Assembly: GCF_024372725.1 (NCBI RefSeq)
Contig: NZ_VOUA01000014.1
Coordinates: 1-64,000 of the forward strand
Direction: 5' to 3'
DNA length: 64,000 bases
Source: Methanosarcina sp. KYL-1
GTDB lineage: Archaea > Halobacteriota > Methanosarcinia > Methanosarcinales > Methanosarcinaceae
Shown: piece after piece, positions 43,474-52,164 of the stretch
How positions within the stretch are numbered: the stretch's first letter is position 1
Layout of the letters: each line of letters begins with the position of its first letter
Made by a program: the position numbers and the translations under genes
Notes under the pieces: generated by a model
Database searches by the model: none
Seen by the model: the letters and a program-made list of their open reading frames with translations, nothing else
Told to the model about the DNA's origin: nothing

Positions 43474-44736
43474 TCACCTGAAATCTTTCAGTTCCTCGAA
43501 ATCGAGGGTTGCAAAATAGTCCTCGATGGTCTCTGCCCGGCGGATCTGCACAACGCTTCCGTCTTCTCTCAGCAGGAGTTCGGCTGAGCGGAGTTTTCCG
43601 TTGTAGTTGAAGCCCATTGCGTGCCCATGGGCGCCGGCGTCGTGGATTGCAAGGATGTCTCCTCTTTCTATTTCGGGGAGCATCCGATCGATTGCGAACT
43701 TGTCGTTGTTTTCACAGAGGGAGCCTGTTACGTCGTATTTGTGGACGAGGGCTGCGTTTTCTTTTCCGAGGACGGTTATGTGGTGGTATGCCCCGTACAT
43801 TCCCGGGCGCATGAGATTTGCCATGCAGGAGTCCATGCCCACGTAGTCCTTGTAAGTGCTTTTGAGGTGCCTGACCTGGGAGATGAGGTAGCCGTAGGGA
43901 CCGGTGATGACTCTTCCGCATTCCAGGAAGACTTTGAGCGGAGCAAGCCCGCTGGCTGTGATGGTGGCATCGTAGGCTTCTTTTACGCCTTTTGCCACGG
44001 CTTCCAAGGAGACCGGCTCCTGCCCGGGCCTGTAGGGGATGCCGATTCCGCCCCCGAGGTTTACGAATTCGAACCGGATCCCGAGTTCCTTTGATATTTC
44101 CACGATGAGCTCGAAGAGGATCCGGGCGGTTTCCACGAAGTAGGAGGGGTCAAGTTCGTTCGAGGCAACCATGGTGTGCATCCCGAACCGTTTTACGCCT
44201 TTGTCCCTTAGGATCCTGTATCCTTCAAACATCTGTTCCCGTGTAAAACCGTACTTTGCCTCTTCCGGTGTTCCGATGATGGCGTTTCCTTCTTTCAGGG
44301 GTCCGGGGTTGTACCTGAAGCAGACGATTTCCGGAAGCCCTGCATATTTTTCCAGGTAGGGGATGTGGCTGATGTCGTCAAGGTTGATGAACCCGCCAAG
44401 CTCCTTTGCCTTTACGAACTCTTCGGCAGGGGTGTCGTTTGAGCTGAACATGATATCGTCGCCCGTCATCCCTGCTTTTTCCGCAAGGACCAGTTCGGGC
44501 AGCGAACTGCAGTCCGCACCAAACCCTTCTTCTTTGAGAACCTTAAGGATGAAGGGGTTCGGAAGCGCCTTTACGGCAAAGAATTCCTTGAATCCGGGCA
44601 CGTCCTTAAAAGCTGTTTTCATTCTCCGGGCGTTTTCCCTTATGGCTTTTTCATCGTAGATGTGAAATGGGGTCGGATATTTTTCAATTATCTTGAGAAT
44701 TTCTTCTTTTGTGAACGGCAGGGTCTTTGAAACCAT
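43474..44736 (-). CDS. lysA: Diaminopimelate decarboxylase-type PLP enzyme
   Basis: This 420-residue fold-type III enzyme has the PLP lysine in FFAVKALPNP (K56), the glycine-rich phosphate loop NLGGGIGIPYRPGQ and the active-site cysteine region VTGSLCENNDKFA. It would decarboxylate meso-diaminopimelate to lysine. The family also includes arginine and other amino-acid decarboxylases, but CENNDK and the overall length favour LysA-like activity. The gene is alone on its strand; a TATA-like run lies near 44780. Confidence 0.85.
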   Translation of the reverse strand: MVSKTLPFTKEEILKIIEKYPTPFHIYDEKAIRENARRMKTAFKDVPGFKEFFAVKALPNPFILKVLKEEGFGADCSSLPELVLAEKAGMTGDDIMFSSNDTPAEEFVKAKELGGFINLDDISHIPYLEKYAGLPEIVCFRYNPGPLKEGNAIIGTPEEAKYGFTREQMFEGYRILRDKGVKRFGMHTMVASNELDPSYFVETARILFELIVEISKELGIRFEFVNLGGGIGIPYRPGQEPVSLEAVAKGVKEAYDATITASGLAPLKVFLECGRVITGPYGYLISQVRHLKSTYKDYVGMDSCMANLMRPGMYGAYHHITVLGKENAALVHKYDVTGSLCENNDKFAIDRMLPEIERGDILAIHDAGAHGHAMGFNYNGKLRSAELLLREDGSVVQIRRAETIEDYFATLDFEELKDFR

Positions 44737-45204
44737 TATTATAACCTTTGTGGGATTTTCTGTCCTGATGGAATTTTATTAATTATTGGATTTTCCTTCT
44801 TATTGGACCTGTACCCATTTGAATTTTTGTTCCCTTATTAGCTTTTCTCCGTGGGTGTTTCTCACAGGAGATTTTCTTTTTCACAACTTCAGATAACATT
44901 TTCTACATCCGTATTTGCCCGGGAAGCAAACTGGCTGAAGAAGCCCTGCGTTCCAGGATTAACAACTCGGGCCCCAGGTTTCCTCTCCCGGATACAAAGG
45001 GTCCTCCCCTCCGGGACTGTTGTATTAAATTTTTGATTGATGGGCAGGTAATTTTTTTCTTCCTGAATAATTTGCCTGTTTCACTTTCCGTTCGCCCTTC
45101 AAAACCTTCTTTATAATAACAAAGTTGCAACGCACCACTACATCCCCCGTACCAAAAACTATTTTAACAAAAAAGAACATGTAAAGCAAATACTGAGCAT
45201 CTGC
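44737..45204. other. Intergenic region with a GC-rich island
   Basis: The segment 44920-45030 is clearly more GC-rich than its surroundings, and two plus-strand frames are open across it (one reads CPGSKLAEEALRSRINNSG). Neither has a start or ribosome-binding site. It could be a gene remnant or a structured RNA. The AT-rich end (45165-45190) is likely the promoter of tRNA-Gly. Confidence 0.35.
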
Positions 45205-45276
45205 GCGACCGTGGTTTAGTGGCTATGACCTGAGCTTCCCAAGCTTAGAACCCGGGTTCGAATCCCGGCGGTCGCA
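45205..45276 (+). tRNA. tRNA-Gly (anticodon CCC)
   Basis: The acceptor GCGACCG (45205-45211) pairs with CGGTCGC (45269-45275), discriminator A. The anticodon arm is TGAGC-TTCCCAA-GCTTA and the T arm is CCGGG-TTCGAAT-CCCGG. The D arm GGTTTAGTGGCTATGACC is normal. No CCA is encoded. Confidence 0.95.
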
Positions 45277-45333
45277 TTCTAAGCTTTTTTAAAACTTCTT
45301 TTCTGATGAAATGAGAACAATGTCTTTTTATCT

Positions 45334-45738
45334 TTAATCCGAAAGCTCAAGTGGAACTTTTTTCCTGTAGACCATTCCCTGAAATATCGCCACGAGGTCT
45401 CCTTCATCATCAGTGATATTTACGGTATAGGTGGCAAGTTTTGGGTTTATTGAAGTTTCCTTTGCTTCGGCTGTGAGAATCCCTTTTTTCCCGGCTTTTA
45501 CATAGGAGATGCTTGCATTGATCCCGACTGCAGCAGTCCCGTATGCATTTGAGGCGGCGGCAAAAGCAAAGTCTGCAAGGGTGAATATTGCCCCTCCCTG
45601 CACTGCCCTTAAAGCATTAAGGTGTTTTTCTTCGATTTTCATTCTGGTTTTTGCGTGTCCGGGAGAAACTTCCAGCAGTTCTATTCCCGAATATGCAGCG
45701 AAATTATCTTTTTTAAGCAATTTTTTGAAATTTTCCAT
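45334..45738 (-). CDS. Hotdog-fold thioesterase (PaaI type)
   Basis: The start at ATG 45738 (134 residues) is preferred because GGAG lies 7 nt upstream. The hotdog core shows LNALRAVQGGAIFTLADFAFAAASN, with the conserved G-G and catalytic-type D, and the ending VAIFQGMVYRK. PaaI-type enzymes hydrolyse acyl-CoA esters. The natural substrate is unknown. It converges on tRNA-Gly with 57 bp between. Confidence 0.8.
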   Translation of the reverse strand: MENFKKLLKKDNFAAYSGIELLEVSPGHAKTRMKIEEKHLNALRAVQGGAIFTLADFAFAAASNAYGTAAVGINASISYVKAGKKGILTAEAKETSINPKLATYTVNITDDEGDLVAIFQGMVYRKKVPLELSD

Positions 45739-45878
45739 ACAGTAACTCCGTATAACTTGTCGTGTTATTCTAAGTTTTTCACTCAATTTATTTACTATTG
45801 ATGTTACATAAAAAGAATAACAATAAAAGCTAAATAACTTATTCCTATTTTTTATTTTTAAAAGGTGTGAGACAATAA

Positions 45879-46568
45879 ATGAACAATAAGATGGGTGAAT
45901 CGTATTTTAAACTAAAATGGAATGTTCAGGGAATTTTTGATAATTTTTCATCAATAGAAAAAGAATTAGAACACCAAATAGATCTGCTTCCTGAAAATAA
46001 CCTCAATGATCGGAAGAAGCTTACTAATTGGATAAACCAGCTTAAAGAAATTGATGTAAAACTTCAAAACTTCAAAACTTCAAAACTCATTGAGTTAGAA
46101 AAACATGTCAATTATCATTTTGCTGAACCAGATTTAGTCGTTTTAACTTTAATTCAACCCAGCATTAAGAATTTGTTTAGTGAATTATATAGTTACTATT
46201 CAAAAGCTGGTCTTGAATACAATTTTGAACCGTACTTAAATTTGGATGAGGCAGCTAAAGTTTTAGCATTGATTGGGGATGCTGTGATTGATTTAGCGTT
46301 AGTTCAAATTCTCTGGCAGCCTAACATTTCTAATGTTGGTGGATTATCTGAAAAACGAGCAGATCTAGCATCAAATAAAAATTTAGCACGGATATGTGAT
46401 AAATGGGATTTGTTCGATTTTAGAATTCCTTCCAATCCAAATCAACAAGAGGCTAAAGCAGAAAAAGTCAATCATGTGAAGGGGACTATAGTCGAGGCAT
46501 TGTTTGGTGTCATGTATGTCGAATCGGGTCTCGATCAAATAATTTCTTCAACTGTTTTATTGAAGTGA
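45879..46568 (+). CDS. Mini-RNase III-like protein with N-terminal extension
   Basis: The RNase III fold occupies about residues 118-228 of 229. The signature is KVLALIGDAVIDLALVQIL, with D134 matching the catalytic aspartate, followed by GGLSEKRADLASNKNLARI and KGTIVEALFGVMYVESG with E206. The first glutamate of full-length RNase III is replaced by alanine and the later aspartate by threonine, the residue pattern of Mini-III enzymes. The first 115 residues are a charged helical extension. The gene is much more AT-rich than its neighbours, which suggests transfer. It has an AAAAGGTGTGAGAC ribosome-binding site. Double-stranded RNA cleavage is inferred. Confidence 0.75.
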   Translation: MNNKMGESYFKLKWNVQGIFDNFSSIEKELEHQIDLLPENNLNDRKKLTNWINQLKEIDVKLQNFKTSKLIELEKHVNYHFAEPDLVVLTLIQPSIKNLFSELYSYYSKAGLEYNFEPYLNLDEAAKVLALIGDAVIDLALVQILWQPNISNVGGLSEKRADLASNKNLARICDKWDLFDFRIPSNPNQQEAKAEKVNHVKGTIVEALFGVMYVESGLDQIISSTVLLK

Positions 46569-46887
46569 TCCTTGAAGTTTCTGAAGGGCAGAATCACATT
46601 CGTGTTTACCATTCAAATTATTTTTTAAACTTCTCCTTTGCTGATGGCTTCTGTATGGGATACTTCTTTACATATTTTGCAGCTTTATTTGTGAAGTTCT
46701 TTATTTTCATGTAGGGACGGTATTTTTATGCCCTGAAGTTAGCCATCAAAATCCTTATGAGCATCAAAAATCATTCCTTCTTTTTGGGGAAACGGGGACA
46801 AAAATGCGATTTGGAGGAAGTGGACTCTCTACTTGAAGCCGTCCAGGTTTCCTGGCTGATGCCATAAGGTTCTAGCTGGTGATTTTC
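46569..46887. other. Intergenic stretch, possible short relic
   Basis: No intact gene. A minus-strand 30-codon frame (about 46620-46712) reads as a lysine-rich peptide, MKIKNFTNKAAKYVKKYPIQ, without a ribosome-binding site. It may be a remnant and is not called as a gene. Confidence 0.35.
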
Positions 46888-47601
46888 ATGGTTGAAGTGG
46901 TGGAAAAGGATGCGGCATTCTGGAAGGCGTTTCTCATGAGGGCTGTGCAGGTACTTGCAGGCTTATTCCTGATGGTGGCAGTTTTCTTTCTCTCCGCCGG
47001 CCGGACCGATTTGCCCAGGGCATGGAGTTTCTTCGGCCTTTATTTCGTTTCTTTGCTCTTAAATACGGTTATATTCCTCAGGTTCAATCCGGAGGTCATC
47101 CGGGCACGGAGCAAAATGACCAGAAAGGAAATGAAGTGGTGGGATAAGGTTTTTGCGATTCTCTACATCCTGTTCCTTATCATGATGTTTATTGTGTGCG
47201 GGCTCGACGCCGGGAGGTTCCGGCTTTCAGACCCGGGACCGGGGTTTCTGCTTGCCGGCATGATAATTTTCGTTGCAGGCTGGCTGCTTGTGGCATGGGC
47301 AATGGTCGAAAACAGGTTCTTTGAGACCACGGTCCGCATCCAGGAGGACAGGGAGCATAGGGTTGTTTCCACCGGGCCTTATGCCATCATCCGGCATCCG
47401 GGATATGCAGGGATGATTCTCTTTTACGGCTGTGCGCCGTTCATCATTGGGTCCCTTTACGGGCTGGTCCCAGCCCTATTACTTGCTTTTGCTTTCGTTT
47501 TCCGCACACACTTTGAAGACAGGATGCTCTCTGAGGAACTTTCAGGATATAAGGAGTATAAAAAGAAAGTAAGGTATCGGCTGGTCCCATTCATTTGGTG
47601 A
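46888..47601 (+). CDS. Isoprenylcysteine carboxyl methyltransferase-family membrane protein (ICMT/PEMT-like), copy 1
   Basis: The start at ATG 46888 follows GGTGAT. The protein has about 237 residues and about five membrane segments. The family's SAM-binding motif is TGPYAIIRHPGYAGMI near residue 165, and the C-terminal signature EELSGYKEYKKKVRYRLVPFIW completes it. ICMT-like proteins methylate small or prenylated substrates at the membrane. Archaeal substrates are not known, so no reaction is assigned. A second family member is at 54887. Confidence 0.82.
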   Translation: MVEVVEKDAAFWKAFLMRAVQVLAGLFLMVAVFFLSAGRTDLPRAWSFFGLYFVSLLLNTVIFLRFNPEVIRARSKMTRKEMKWWDKVFAILYILFLIMMFIVCGLDAGRFRLSDPGPGFLLAGMIIFVAGWLLVAWAMVENRFFETTVRIQEDREHRVVSTGPYAIIRHPGYAGMILFYGCAPFIIGSLYGLVPALLLAFAFVFRTHFEDRMLSEELSGYKEYKKKVRYRLVPFIW

Positions 47602-47688
47602 GGATTTGGCGGGGTTCTATCAGGTTGACAGAATATCCCGGACAGTTTCCAAGATAGACCTAAACGTTTTTGAGGGCATAATAAAAAA

Positions 47689-48288
47689 TCAAAGCCCTGA
47701 AGCAGGTTCAATTGCCTCATTCGGACAGTTTTCGTAACACCTGCCGCATTCCTGGCACACAGAGCCGTCGATTTTGTAAATATCTCCTTTACTGATTGCT
47801 CCCTTCGGGCATACCTCTTCACATGTTCCGCAAGCCTTACATTTTTCCGTGACTTTATATCCGGGATCTTCGACTTTTGCTCCTCCGAAGGCGAATCTTT
47901 GCCTTTTGGGGGGGACAACCGATAAGTCAAATACCTCTCCTGCCCCGGCAGATAATCGGAAAACCTCCAAACTTTCTTTTGTTTTTCCCGGGTACACCCC
48001 ATCAAGAACGGGGTTTGCCTCGAATATTTTTTCCAGGTAACTTTTATCGACGAATTCTATTTTTCCTTTGACCCGGATCGTAACATGGTTTTTGCCCATA
48101 CCCATAATGGCAATTTCCGGATTTTCCATCAATTGCTTATAATACGGTTTTCCCCTTGCCGTGATAAAATATAGTTTTTCATTTTCAACCAGCATTATTT
48201 CGCTCTTTCTAACTGCCGGTTTTCCCTGAGCAACAGTTGCAACAGCTACTGATCTGATGTTCCTTAAGAATTCAAGTGGATTCTCCAT
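47689..48288 (-). CDS. FMN-binding split-barrel protein with two [4Fe-4S] clusters
   Basis: The start at 48288 (199 residues) follows GGGGAGAAA. The N-terminal half is a pyridoxamine-phosphate-oxidase-type split barrel (VAVATVAQGKPAVRKSEIMLVE...RGKPYYKQLMENPEIAI). The C-terminal half is an eight-cysteine ferredoxin (CKACGTCEEVCPKGAI and CQECGRCYENCPNEAI). This fusion is typical of anaerobe redox proteins that pass electrons between ferredoxin and a flavin-bound substrate. The substrate is unknown. Confidence 0.85.
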   Translation of the reverse strand: MENPLEFLRNIRSVAVATVAQGKPAVRKSEIMLVENEKLYFITARGKPYYKQLMENPEIAIMGMGKNHVTIRVKGKIEFVDKSYLEKIFEANPVLDGVYPGKTKESLEVFRLSAGAGEVFDLSVVPPKRQRFAFGGAKVEDPGYKVTEKCKACGTCEEVCPKGAISKGDIYKIDGSVCQECGRCYENCPNEAIEPASGL

Positions 48289-48567
48289 TTTCTCCCCTTC
48301 TCTCACTTCTCACTTTTAACCTGTAGATTTGTTTAGTGGCAAGCATCTAAATGAATTTGTTAATTATTGATTGATTATTGACCGATTATTGATCGATTTG
48401 TTGTCGTTGAGTGCTTATATCGAAGTCTGCTAATGCTTCCTTCAACAACAAAATTTCCCCCTCTCTTATAATATGTTTCTTTATATTTACTTAGGGGTAT
48501 TCGAAAGCGATATGTGAAATAAAAATCTATCCACCTTTTCTACTATCAATGAAATTGATCAGTGAGT

Positions 48568-49257
48568 TCAATAATAGATCATCGGCCAGATAACATGCCA
48601 TAAACTGTAGTCCGTAAGTCTCCATACCACCGGGGCTAGGAATCCGTATTTCCGAAAAAGTGTGATTGGGATAAGGTTTCCTGCAAATATGAAGATGAAC
48701 AGCCCTGCTCCGAAAATAATGCTCAGAAGCATGCCCATCCGGTACATTCCCGTTATTTGCATGGCTGGTTCCCACAAACTTGCCAGGACGGCAACAACCA
48801 CAAAAACCTCTTCCTGCCGCTTTCCTTTCAGGAGGACATTGGAGGCCAGCCAGACCAGGAAAACGGTGGGAATAAGGTGGTAGAGGATCTCAAGAAAGAT
48901 CCCGCCTGAAAGGTAAACGGGAATGGAAAAAGGAAAGGGCACATGGATATTTGGAAGGTCCATTGCCAGGCCGACCAGGATTTCTATTATTGCAAACCCG
49001 AAACCCAGGAGGACCGGATATAAAAACCGGTGTTTGTTAGAGGCGTTCTCATCCCATATGTCCGGAAAACCTGTTTGTCCGGCAAGTTTTATGGCAATAA
49101 ATCCGAAAAAAGCTGCCAGGATTATTGCTGCCCAGGACCCCGTCCAGTTTTGTACGATCGGATGGTCCACCCCAAAATATGTCCAGATAGCTTTTCCAAG
49201 CAGCATCAATAAAACGAGGGCTAGAAAAGTCTTATCTGATCTGGTTAGTTTGTCCAC
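48568..49257 (-). CDS. Uncharacterised polytopic membrane protein
   Basis: This 229-residue protein has about six or seven hydrophobic segments. Conserved-looking polar patches are FLEILYHLIP (E and H inside a membrane helix) and SLWEPAMQI. The E/H pair inside helices recalls intramembrane-protease-like or CPBP-type families, but the canonical motifs (EExxxR) are missing, so I do not assign it. The minus-strand gene has no close partner. Confidence 0.6.
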   Translation of the reverse strand: MDKLTRSDKTFLALVLLMLLGKAIWTYFGVDHPIVQNWTGSWAAIILAAFFGFIAIKLAGQTGFPDIWDENASNKHRFLYPVLLGFGFAIIEILVGLAMDLPNIHVPFPFSIPVYLSGGIFLEILYHLIPTVFLVWLASNVLLKGKRQEEVFVVVAVLASLWEPAMQITGMYRMGMLLSIIFGAGLFIFIFAGNLIPITLFRKYGFLAPVVWRLTDYSLWHVIWPMIYY

Positions 49258-49352
49258 AATATGATTTTTGTTAGAAACTTTTACATAAAGTTATCTGCCA
49301 GAAAAAACCTTCAGGATAAAACTTTCAGGATAAATTCCCGGTATTTCATTTT

Positions 49353-50387
49353 TCAAAGGCCCGGTTTCCCCACCAGTTCCACAGCTTTGTATATCAGGTA
49401 TTCCCGGTGTTTTAAGTCCTTACTTCTCCAGGCGACCCTCAAAAGGCCGTAGCTCATGTAGAGGGGTAGGACCTGCTTTATCCGACGGTATTCATTTTCG
49501 TCCCGGCTGTAGCTGCGGAGGAAGCGTTTGATGTGGGGAATGGAGGCGTCTGCCTCGCCTTTTTTTGCGAAATGGTGGAAGACTTCGGCGGACAGGATCC
49601 CGAGGTCGTGAGCGCAGTGCCCGTGTTTTGTAGCAAGTTCGAAGTCTATGGCATAGGGCCTTCCCCTGTGGAAAAGGTAATTTGCGGGAGTGGCGTCGTG
49701 GTGGACCATACAGCCCTGGTTTATGTCAAGGAGAGGGCTTTTCTGCCATTTTTCCAGTCTTCTTTCGTATCTTTTTCTGGTGGATTCCCGGAGGGGCATG
49801 CGGGCCAGGCTTCTTCGGATTTTCTCAAATTCCCTGTCTTTTTCGTAATGGTTCCTTGTATTTTTGTGGAGCCTGCGCAGCATGCGGGCTATGGCTTTGA
49901 GCTTTTCGTCCAGGTCTTCGCCGTTTCTCAGGTGCCGGGAAAAAGGTGTGCCAGGGATGTATTCGGTCACAAGCACGCAGTCGAAATGGGAGTTTACTGC
50001 AATTGGCCGGGGGATTTCGATTATTCTTTCAAGTTTCCTGAGTTTATAGTATTCGTTCAGCATGGCTTTCCTTGCATCATAACTCTTTATTTTCCCTGTG
50101 GGTTTTGCAAGGAATTTCGCAATAACGCTGAAACCCTCCCCATCAAACTCATACCTGCAGACTTTATGGGATGCAGGCCTGACCCTGAATTCCCGGATCT
50201 TACAGTTTTTATTCCGTATCCTGTGCCCGAGCTCCTTTACAAGCCAGTCCCTGAAAGAGTCTCCAGGTTCCAGTTTCCTGACATATTCCTGTGAAATACA
50301 AACCCCCCATGTGCCATCCCCGATGTATCGAGACCATTTATCTATATCATGTATCGGAGTCCCTAAAAGCCCCTGGAATCCGCTAAT
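49353..50387 (-). CDS. Aminoglycoside-phosphotransferase-like kinase with no AUG start
   Basis: The kinase core is clear: HHDATPANYLF (catalytic loop) and AIDFELA (metal-binding). The first ATG is at 50063, but coding sequence continues 108 codons upstream and includes the N-lobe (KVCRYEFDGEGFSVIAKFLAK, with the candidate ATP-binding lysine). In this extension no ATG, GTG or TTG is in frame. A stop lies just upstream of ATT 50387. A TATA box TTTTATAT on the minus strand (about 50416-50424) predicts transcription starting near 50392. The start is most likely a rare codon such as ATT 50387 or ATA 50354. Substrate unknown. Confidence 0.65.
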   Translation of the reverse strand: MSGFQGLLGTPIHDIDKWSRYIGDGTWGVCISQEYVRKLEPGDSFRDWLVKELGHRIRNKNCKIREFRVRPASHKVCRYEFDGEGFSVIAKFLAKPTGKIKSYDARKAMLNEYYKLRKLERIIEIPRPIAVNSHFDCVLVTEYIPGTPFSRHLRNGEDLDEKLKAIARMLRRLHKNTRNHYEKDREFEKIRRSLARMPLRESTRKRYERRLEKWQKSPLLDINQGCMVHHDATPANYLFHRGRPYAIDFELATKHGHCAHDLGILSAEVFHHFAKKGEADASIPHIKRFLRSYSRDENEYRRIKQVLPLYMSYGLLRVAWRSKDLKHREYLIYKAVELVGKPGL

Positions 50388-50469
50388 CCTTTTCCCCTAC
50401 TCAATTAGATTTGAAGAATATAAAAGAACACCGGGTCTCACCTGATCGGAAAAACTGCAGAAATCAGAT

Positions 50470-50512
50470 AGACGGAATCAGATGGACGGAATCAGATGGA
50501 CGGAATCTCAAG
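50470..50512. repeat. 14-bp tandem repeat
   Basis: Three copies of GGACGGAATCAGAT lie just upstream of the minus-strand GNAT stop, within the promoter-proximal sequence of the kinase gene. Confidence 0.7.
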
Positions 50513-50526
50513 GAGGGTCCGGCCTT

Positions 50527-51027
50527 TTACAGGAACCTTTGCATCCACACAGTATCAAAGAGCTTCCCGTTCTTTTTCCCGACTTCCCTGAACCTCCCGC
50601 ATTCCTTAAACCCGTGATCTCGGTGGAAGCGGATGCTTCCTTCGTTAAGGGAAGATATGCTGGCAAGGATGCAGTGAAGCCCCTTTTCCCGGGCTCCGGC
50701 CATGAGTCTTTCGAGCATTGAGGAGCCTATTCCTTTCCCGGTGCAGTCAGGCCTGATAAAATAGGTGATCTCTGCGGTGCCCGACAGCGTGGGCATGGGA
50801 GAGTGGGGGTGGAGCATGCCAAAACCGACGACTTTTTTGTTTTCATCCTTTGCAAGGGTTGTCGGGTATCCGGCAGTGGCCTGGAGGAAGAAGTTAAAAA
50901 ATTCGTAGGGGACTTTTTTTTCGGGGTAGGCGGCGAAACTGTTTTCGATATAGTGGTTGAAAATATCTATCACTGCTTCCCGGTCTTCCGGGGAGATCGG
51001 AACAAGGTCGTATTCCATTTTATGCAC
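50527..51027 (-). CDS. GNAT N-acetyltransferase (phosphinothricin-acetyltransferase-like)
   Basis: This 166-residue GNAT-fold protein has the acetyl-CoA motif RPDCTGKGIGSSMLERL and the later NEGSIRFHRDHGFKECGRFREVG typical of the Pat/YncA group. It transfers acetyl groups to small amines or amino-acid-like compounds. Start candidates are ATG 51027 and ATG 51018. No operon partner is clear. Confidence 0.85.
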   Translation of the reverse strand: MHKMEYDLVPISPEDREAVIDIFNHYIENSFAAYPEKKVPYEFFNFFLQATAGYPTTLAKDENKKVVGFGMLHPHSPMPTLSGTAEITYFIRPDCTGKGIGSSMLERLMAGAREKGLHCILASISSLNEGSIRFHRDHGFKECGRFREVGKKNGKLFDTVWMQRFL

Positions 51028-51357
51028 CTATTTTCCATGGTTTTGAGGTTTCTATTTTCCTTGATTTGGGGGTTCGGTTTTCTTAGATTTGTGGATTCTG
51101 CTTTCCTTAATTAGAGGATTTCTTCTTTTCGGTTTTTTGTTTATGAATTCAAATATTGTATATCTACTAAACTATTTTAATTTAGCTGCTATACAAAATT
51201 TCCTGCCGTCTTTTAAGGGCATTTGCTTAAGAAAATTGGCCTGCTGGTATAGTTCTGGTATAGTGCTGGTATAGATAGGACTATACCGGGGCCGATAAAA
51301 AGAGTAATCTCCGGGGCTTATTCGAGCTAAGGTCTATAAAATGTGAAATAGCAGGAT

Positions 51358-51436
51358 TTTTCCCTGCCTTATTTTTTCCCTGCCTTATTTTTTCCCTGCC
51401 TTATTTTTTCCCTGCCTTATTTTTTCCCTGCCTGAT
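51358..51436. repeat. 16-bp T-rich tandem repeat downstream of MarR
   Basis: Five contiguous copies of TTATTTTTTCCCTGCC end at the MarR stop codon. On the plus strand each unit carries a six-T run. The rest of 51028-51436 is AT-rich and also includes three copies of CTGGTATAG (51243-51274). Confidence 0.9.
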
Positions 51437-51943
51437 TCATTCGTAGCGTTCCAGGCAGCGGTCAAGCATCTTTTCAAAATAACCGTAGACCCTGAGCATC
51501 TTTTCTATCTCTGCGTTGCTCATCCGGGCAAGTTCTTCCCGGACCCCGGTTTCCAGGGACTCGTGGAGGGCTCTGTGCCACTCGAAGGCTTCCTGCCCGA
51601 AACCGGTCAGTTCGAGCATTATATTCTTTTTGTTTTCAGGGGTGCGGACTTTTTTCACAAGCCCCTTTTTTTCGAGCTTTCGCACCATCTGGGAGATGGC
51701 CCCCTTCGTCACCCCGAGGTGGGAGGCGATTGCTGTCAGGTTTTTTTCAGGGTACTTTCCCACCACCTCAATGACATGGAACTCCGAAGGGTAGAGGAGC
51801 ACGCCGTTTCCGAGGTCCACCGGCTCTTTTTCGAGGGCATAAGCTTTGTTCAGGGTGCGGATCCCGGCTTCAAGGAGGGAGTCGACCTTTTCATCCAGGT
51901 CCGATCTCTCAACCTCCCGTTTCTTATCTGTAATTTTTTTCAT
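51437..51943 (-). CDS. MarR-family transcriptional regulator
   Basis: This 168-residue protein has a winged helix-turn-helix at LTAIASHLGVTKGAISQMVRKLEKKGLVKKVRTPENKKNIMLELT, with dimerising helices on both sides. MarR proteins bind palindromic or repeated operators and often respond to small ligands. Tandem 15-bp repeats lie 53-82 bp upstream of its start and are candidate binding sites. The regulated gene could be itself or the divergent rhodanese at 52165. Confidence 0.87.
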   Translation of the reverse strand: MKKITDKKREVERSDLDEKVDSLLEAGIRTLNKAYALEKEPVDLGNGVLLYPSEFHVIEVVGKYPEKNLTAIASHLGVTKGAISQMVRKLEKKGLVKKVRTPENKKNIMLELTGFGQEAFEWHRALHESLETGVREELARMSNAEIEKMLRVYGYFEKMLDRCLERYE

Positions 51944-51995
51944 GTGGACGAATTCAGGTTTGTTTCCTTTCCTTATATTCTTTTTGAGGTAAGAG

Positions 51996-52025
51996 ATGGG
52001 TACAGCTATAATGGGTACAGCTATA
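51996..52025. promoter_or_regulatory. Exact tandem 15-bp duplication in the MarR/rhodanese divergent spacer
   Basis: ATGGGTACAGCTATA occurs twice head to tail. The core TACAGCTATA is AT-rich and could include a TATA element. The location between two divergent genes favours a regulatory role. Confidence 0.5.
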
Positions 52026-52164
52026 TCAGGTCTGAATTCAATACAGGAATATTTAATAAAAATAAGTCAGGGTATTCAGTAAAAAGAAGCATGGGCATTC
52101 AACAAAAAAAGCCGAGGTAAAAAGATAGCTTTTAGTGCAGCAAACGCATCAGGGGGGAGCCAGC

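Noticed and set aside
44851-45036. 61-codon frame in the GC-rich island before tRNA-Gly
   Set aside because: No ribosome-binding site, and a second overlapping frame is equally open; not enough to call a gene.
45879-46568. Inactive RNase III because the first glutamate of the signature is missing
   Set aside because: The A/D and T/E pattern at the four metal positions corresponds to Mini-III enzymes, so loss of activity should not be assumed.
46620-46712. 30-codon lysine-rich minus-strand peptide
   Set aside because: No ribosome-binding site or neighbour support; more likely a relic or chance.
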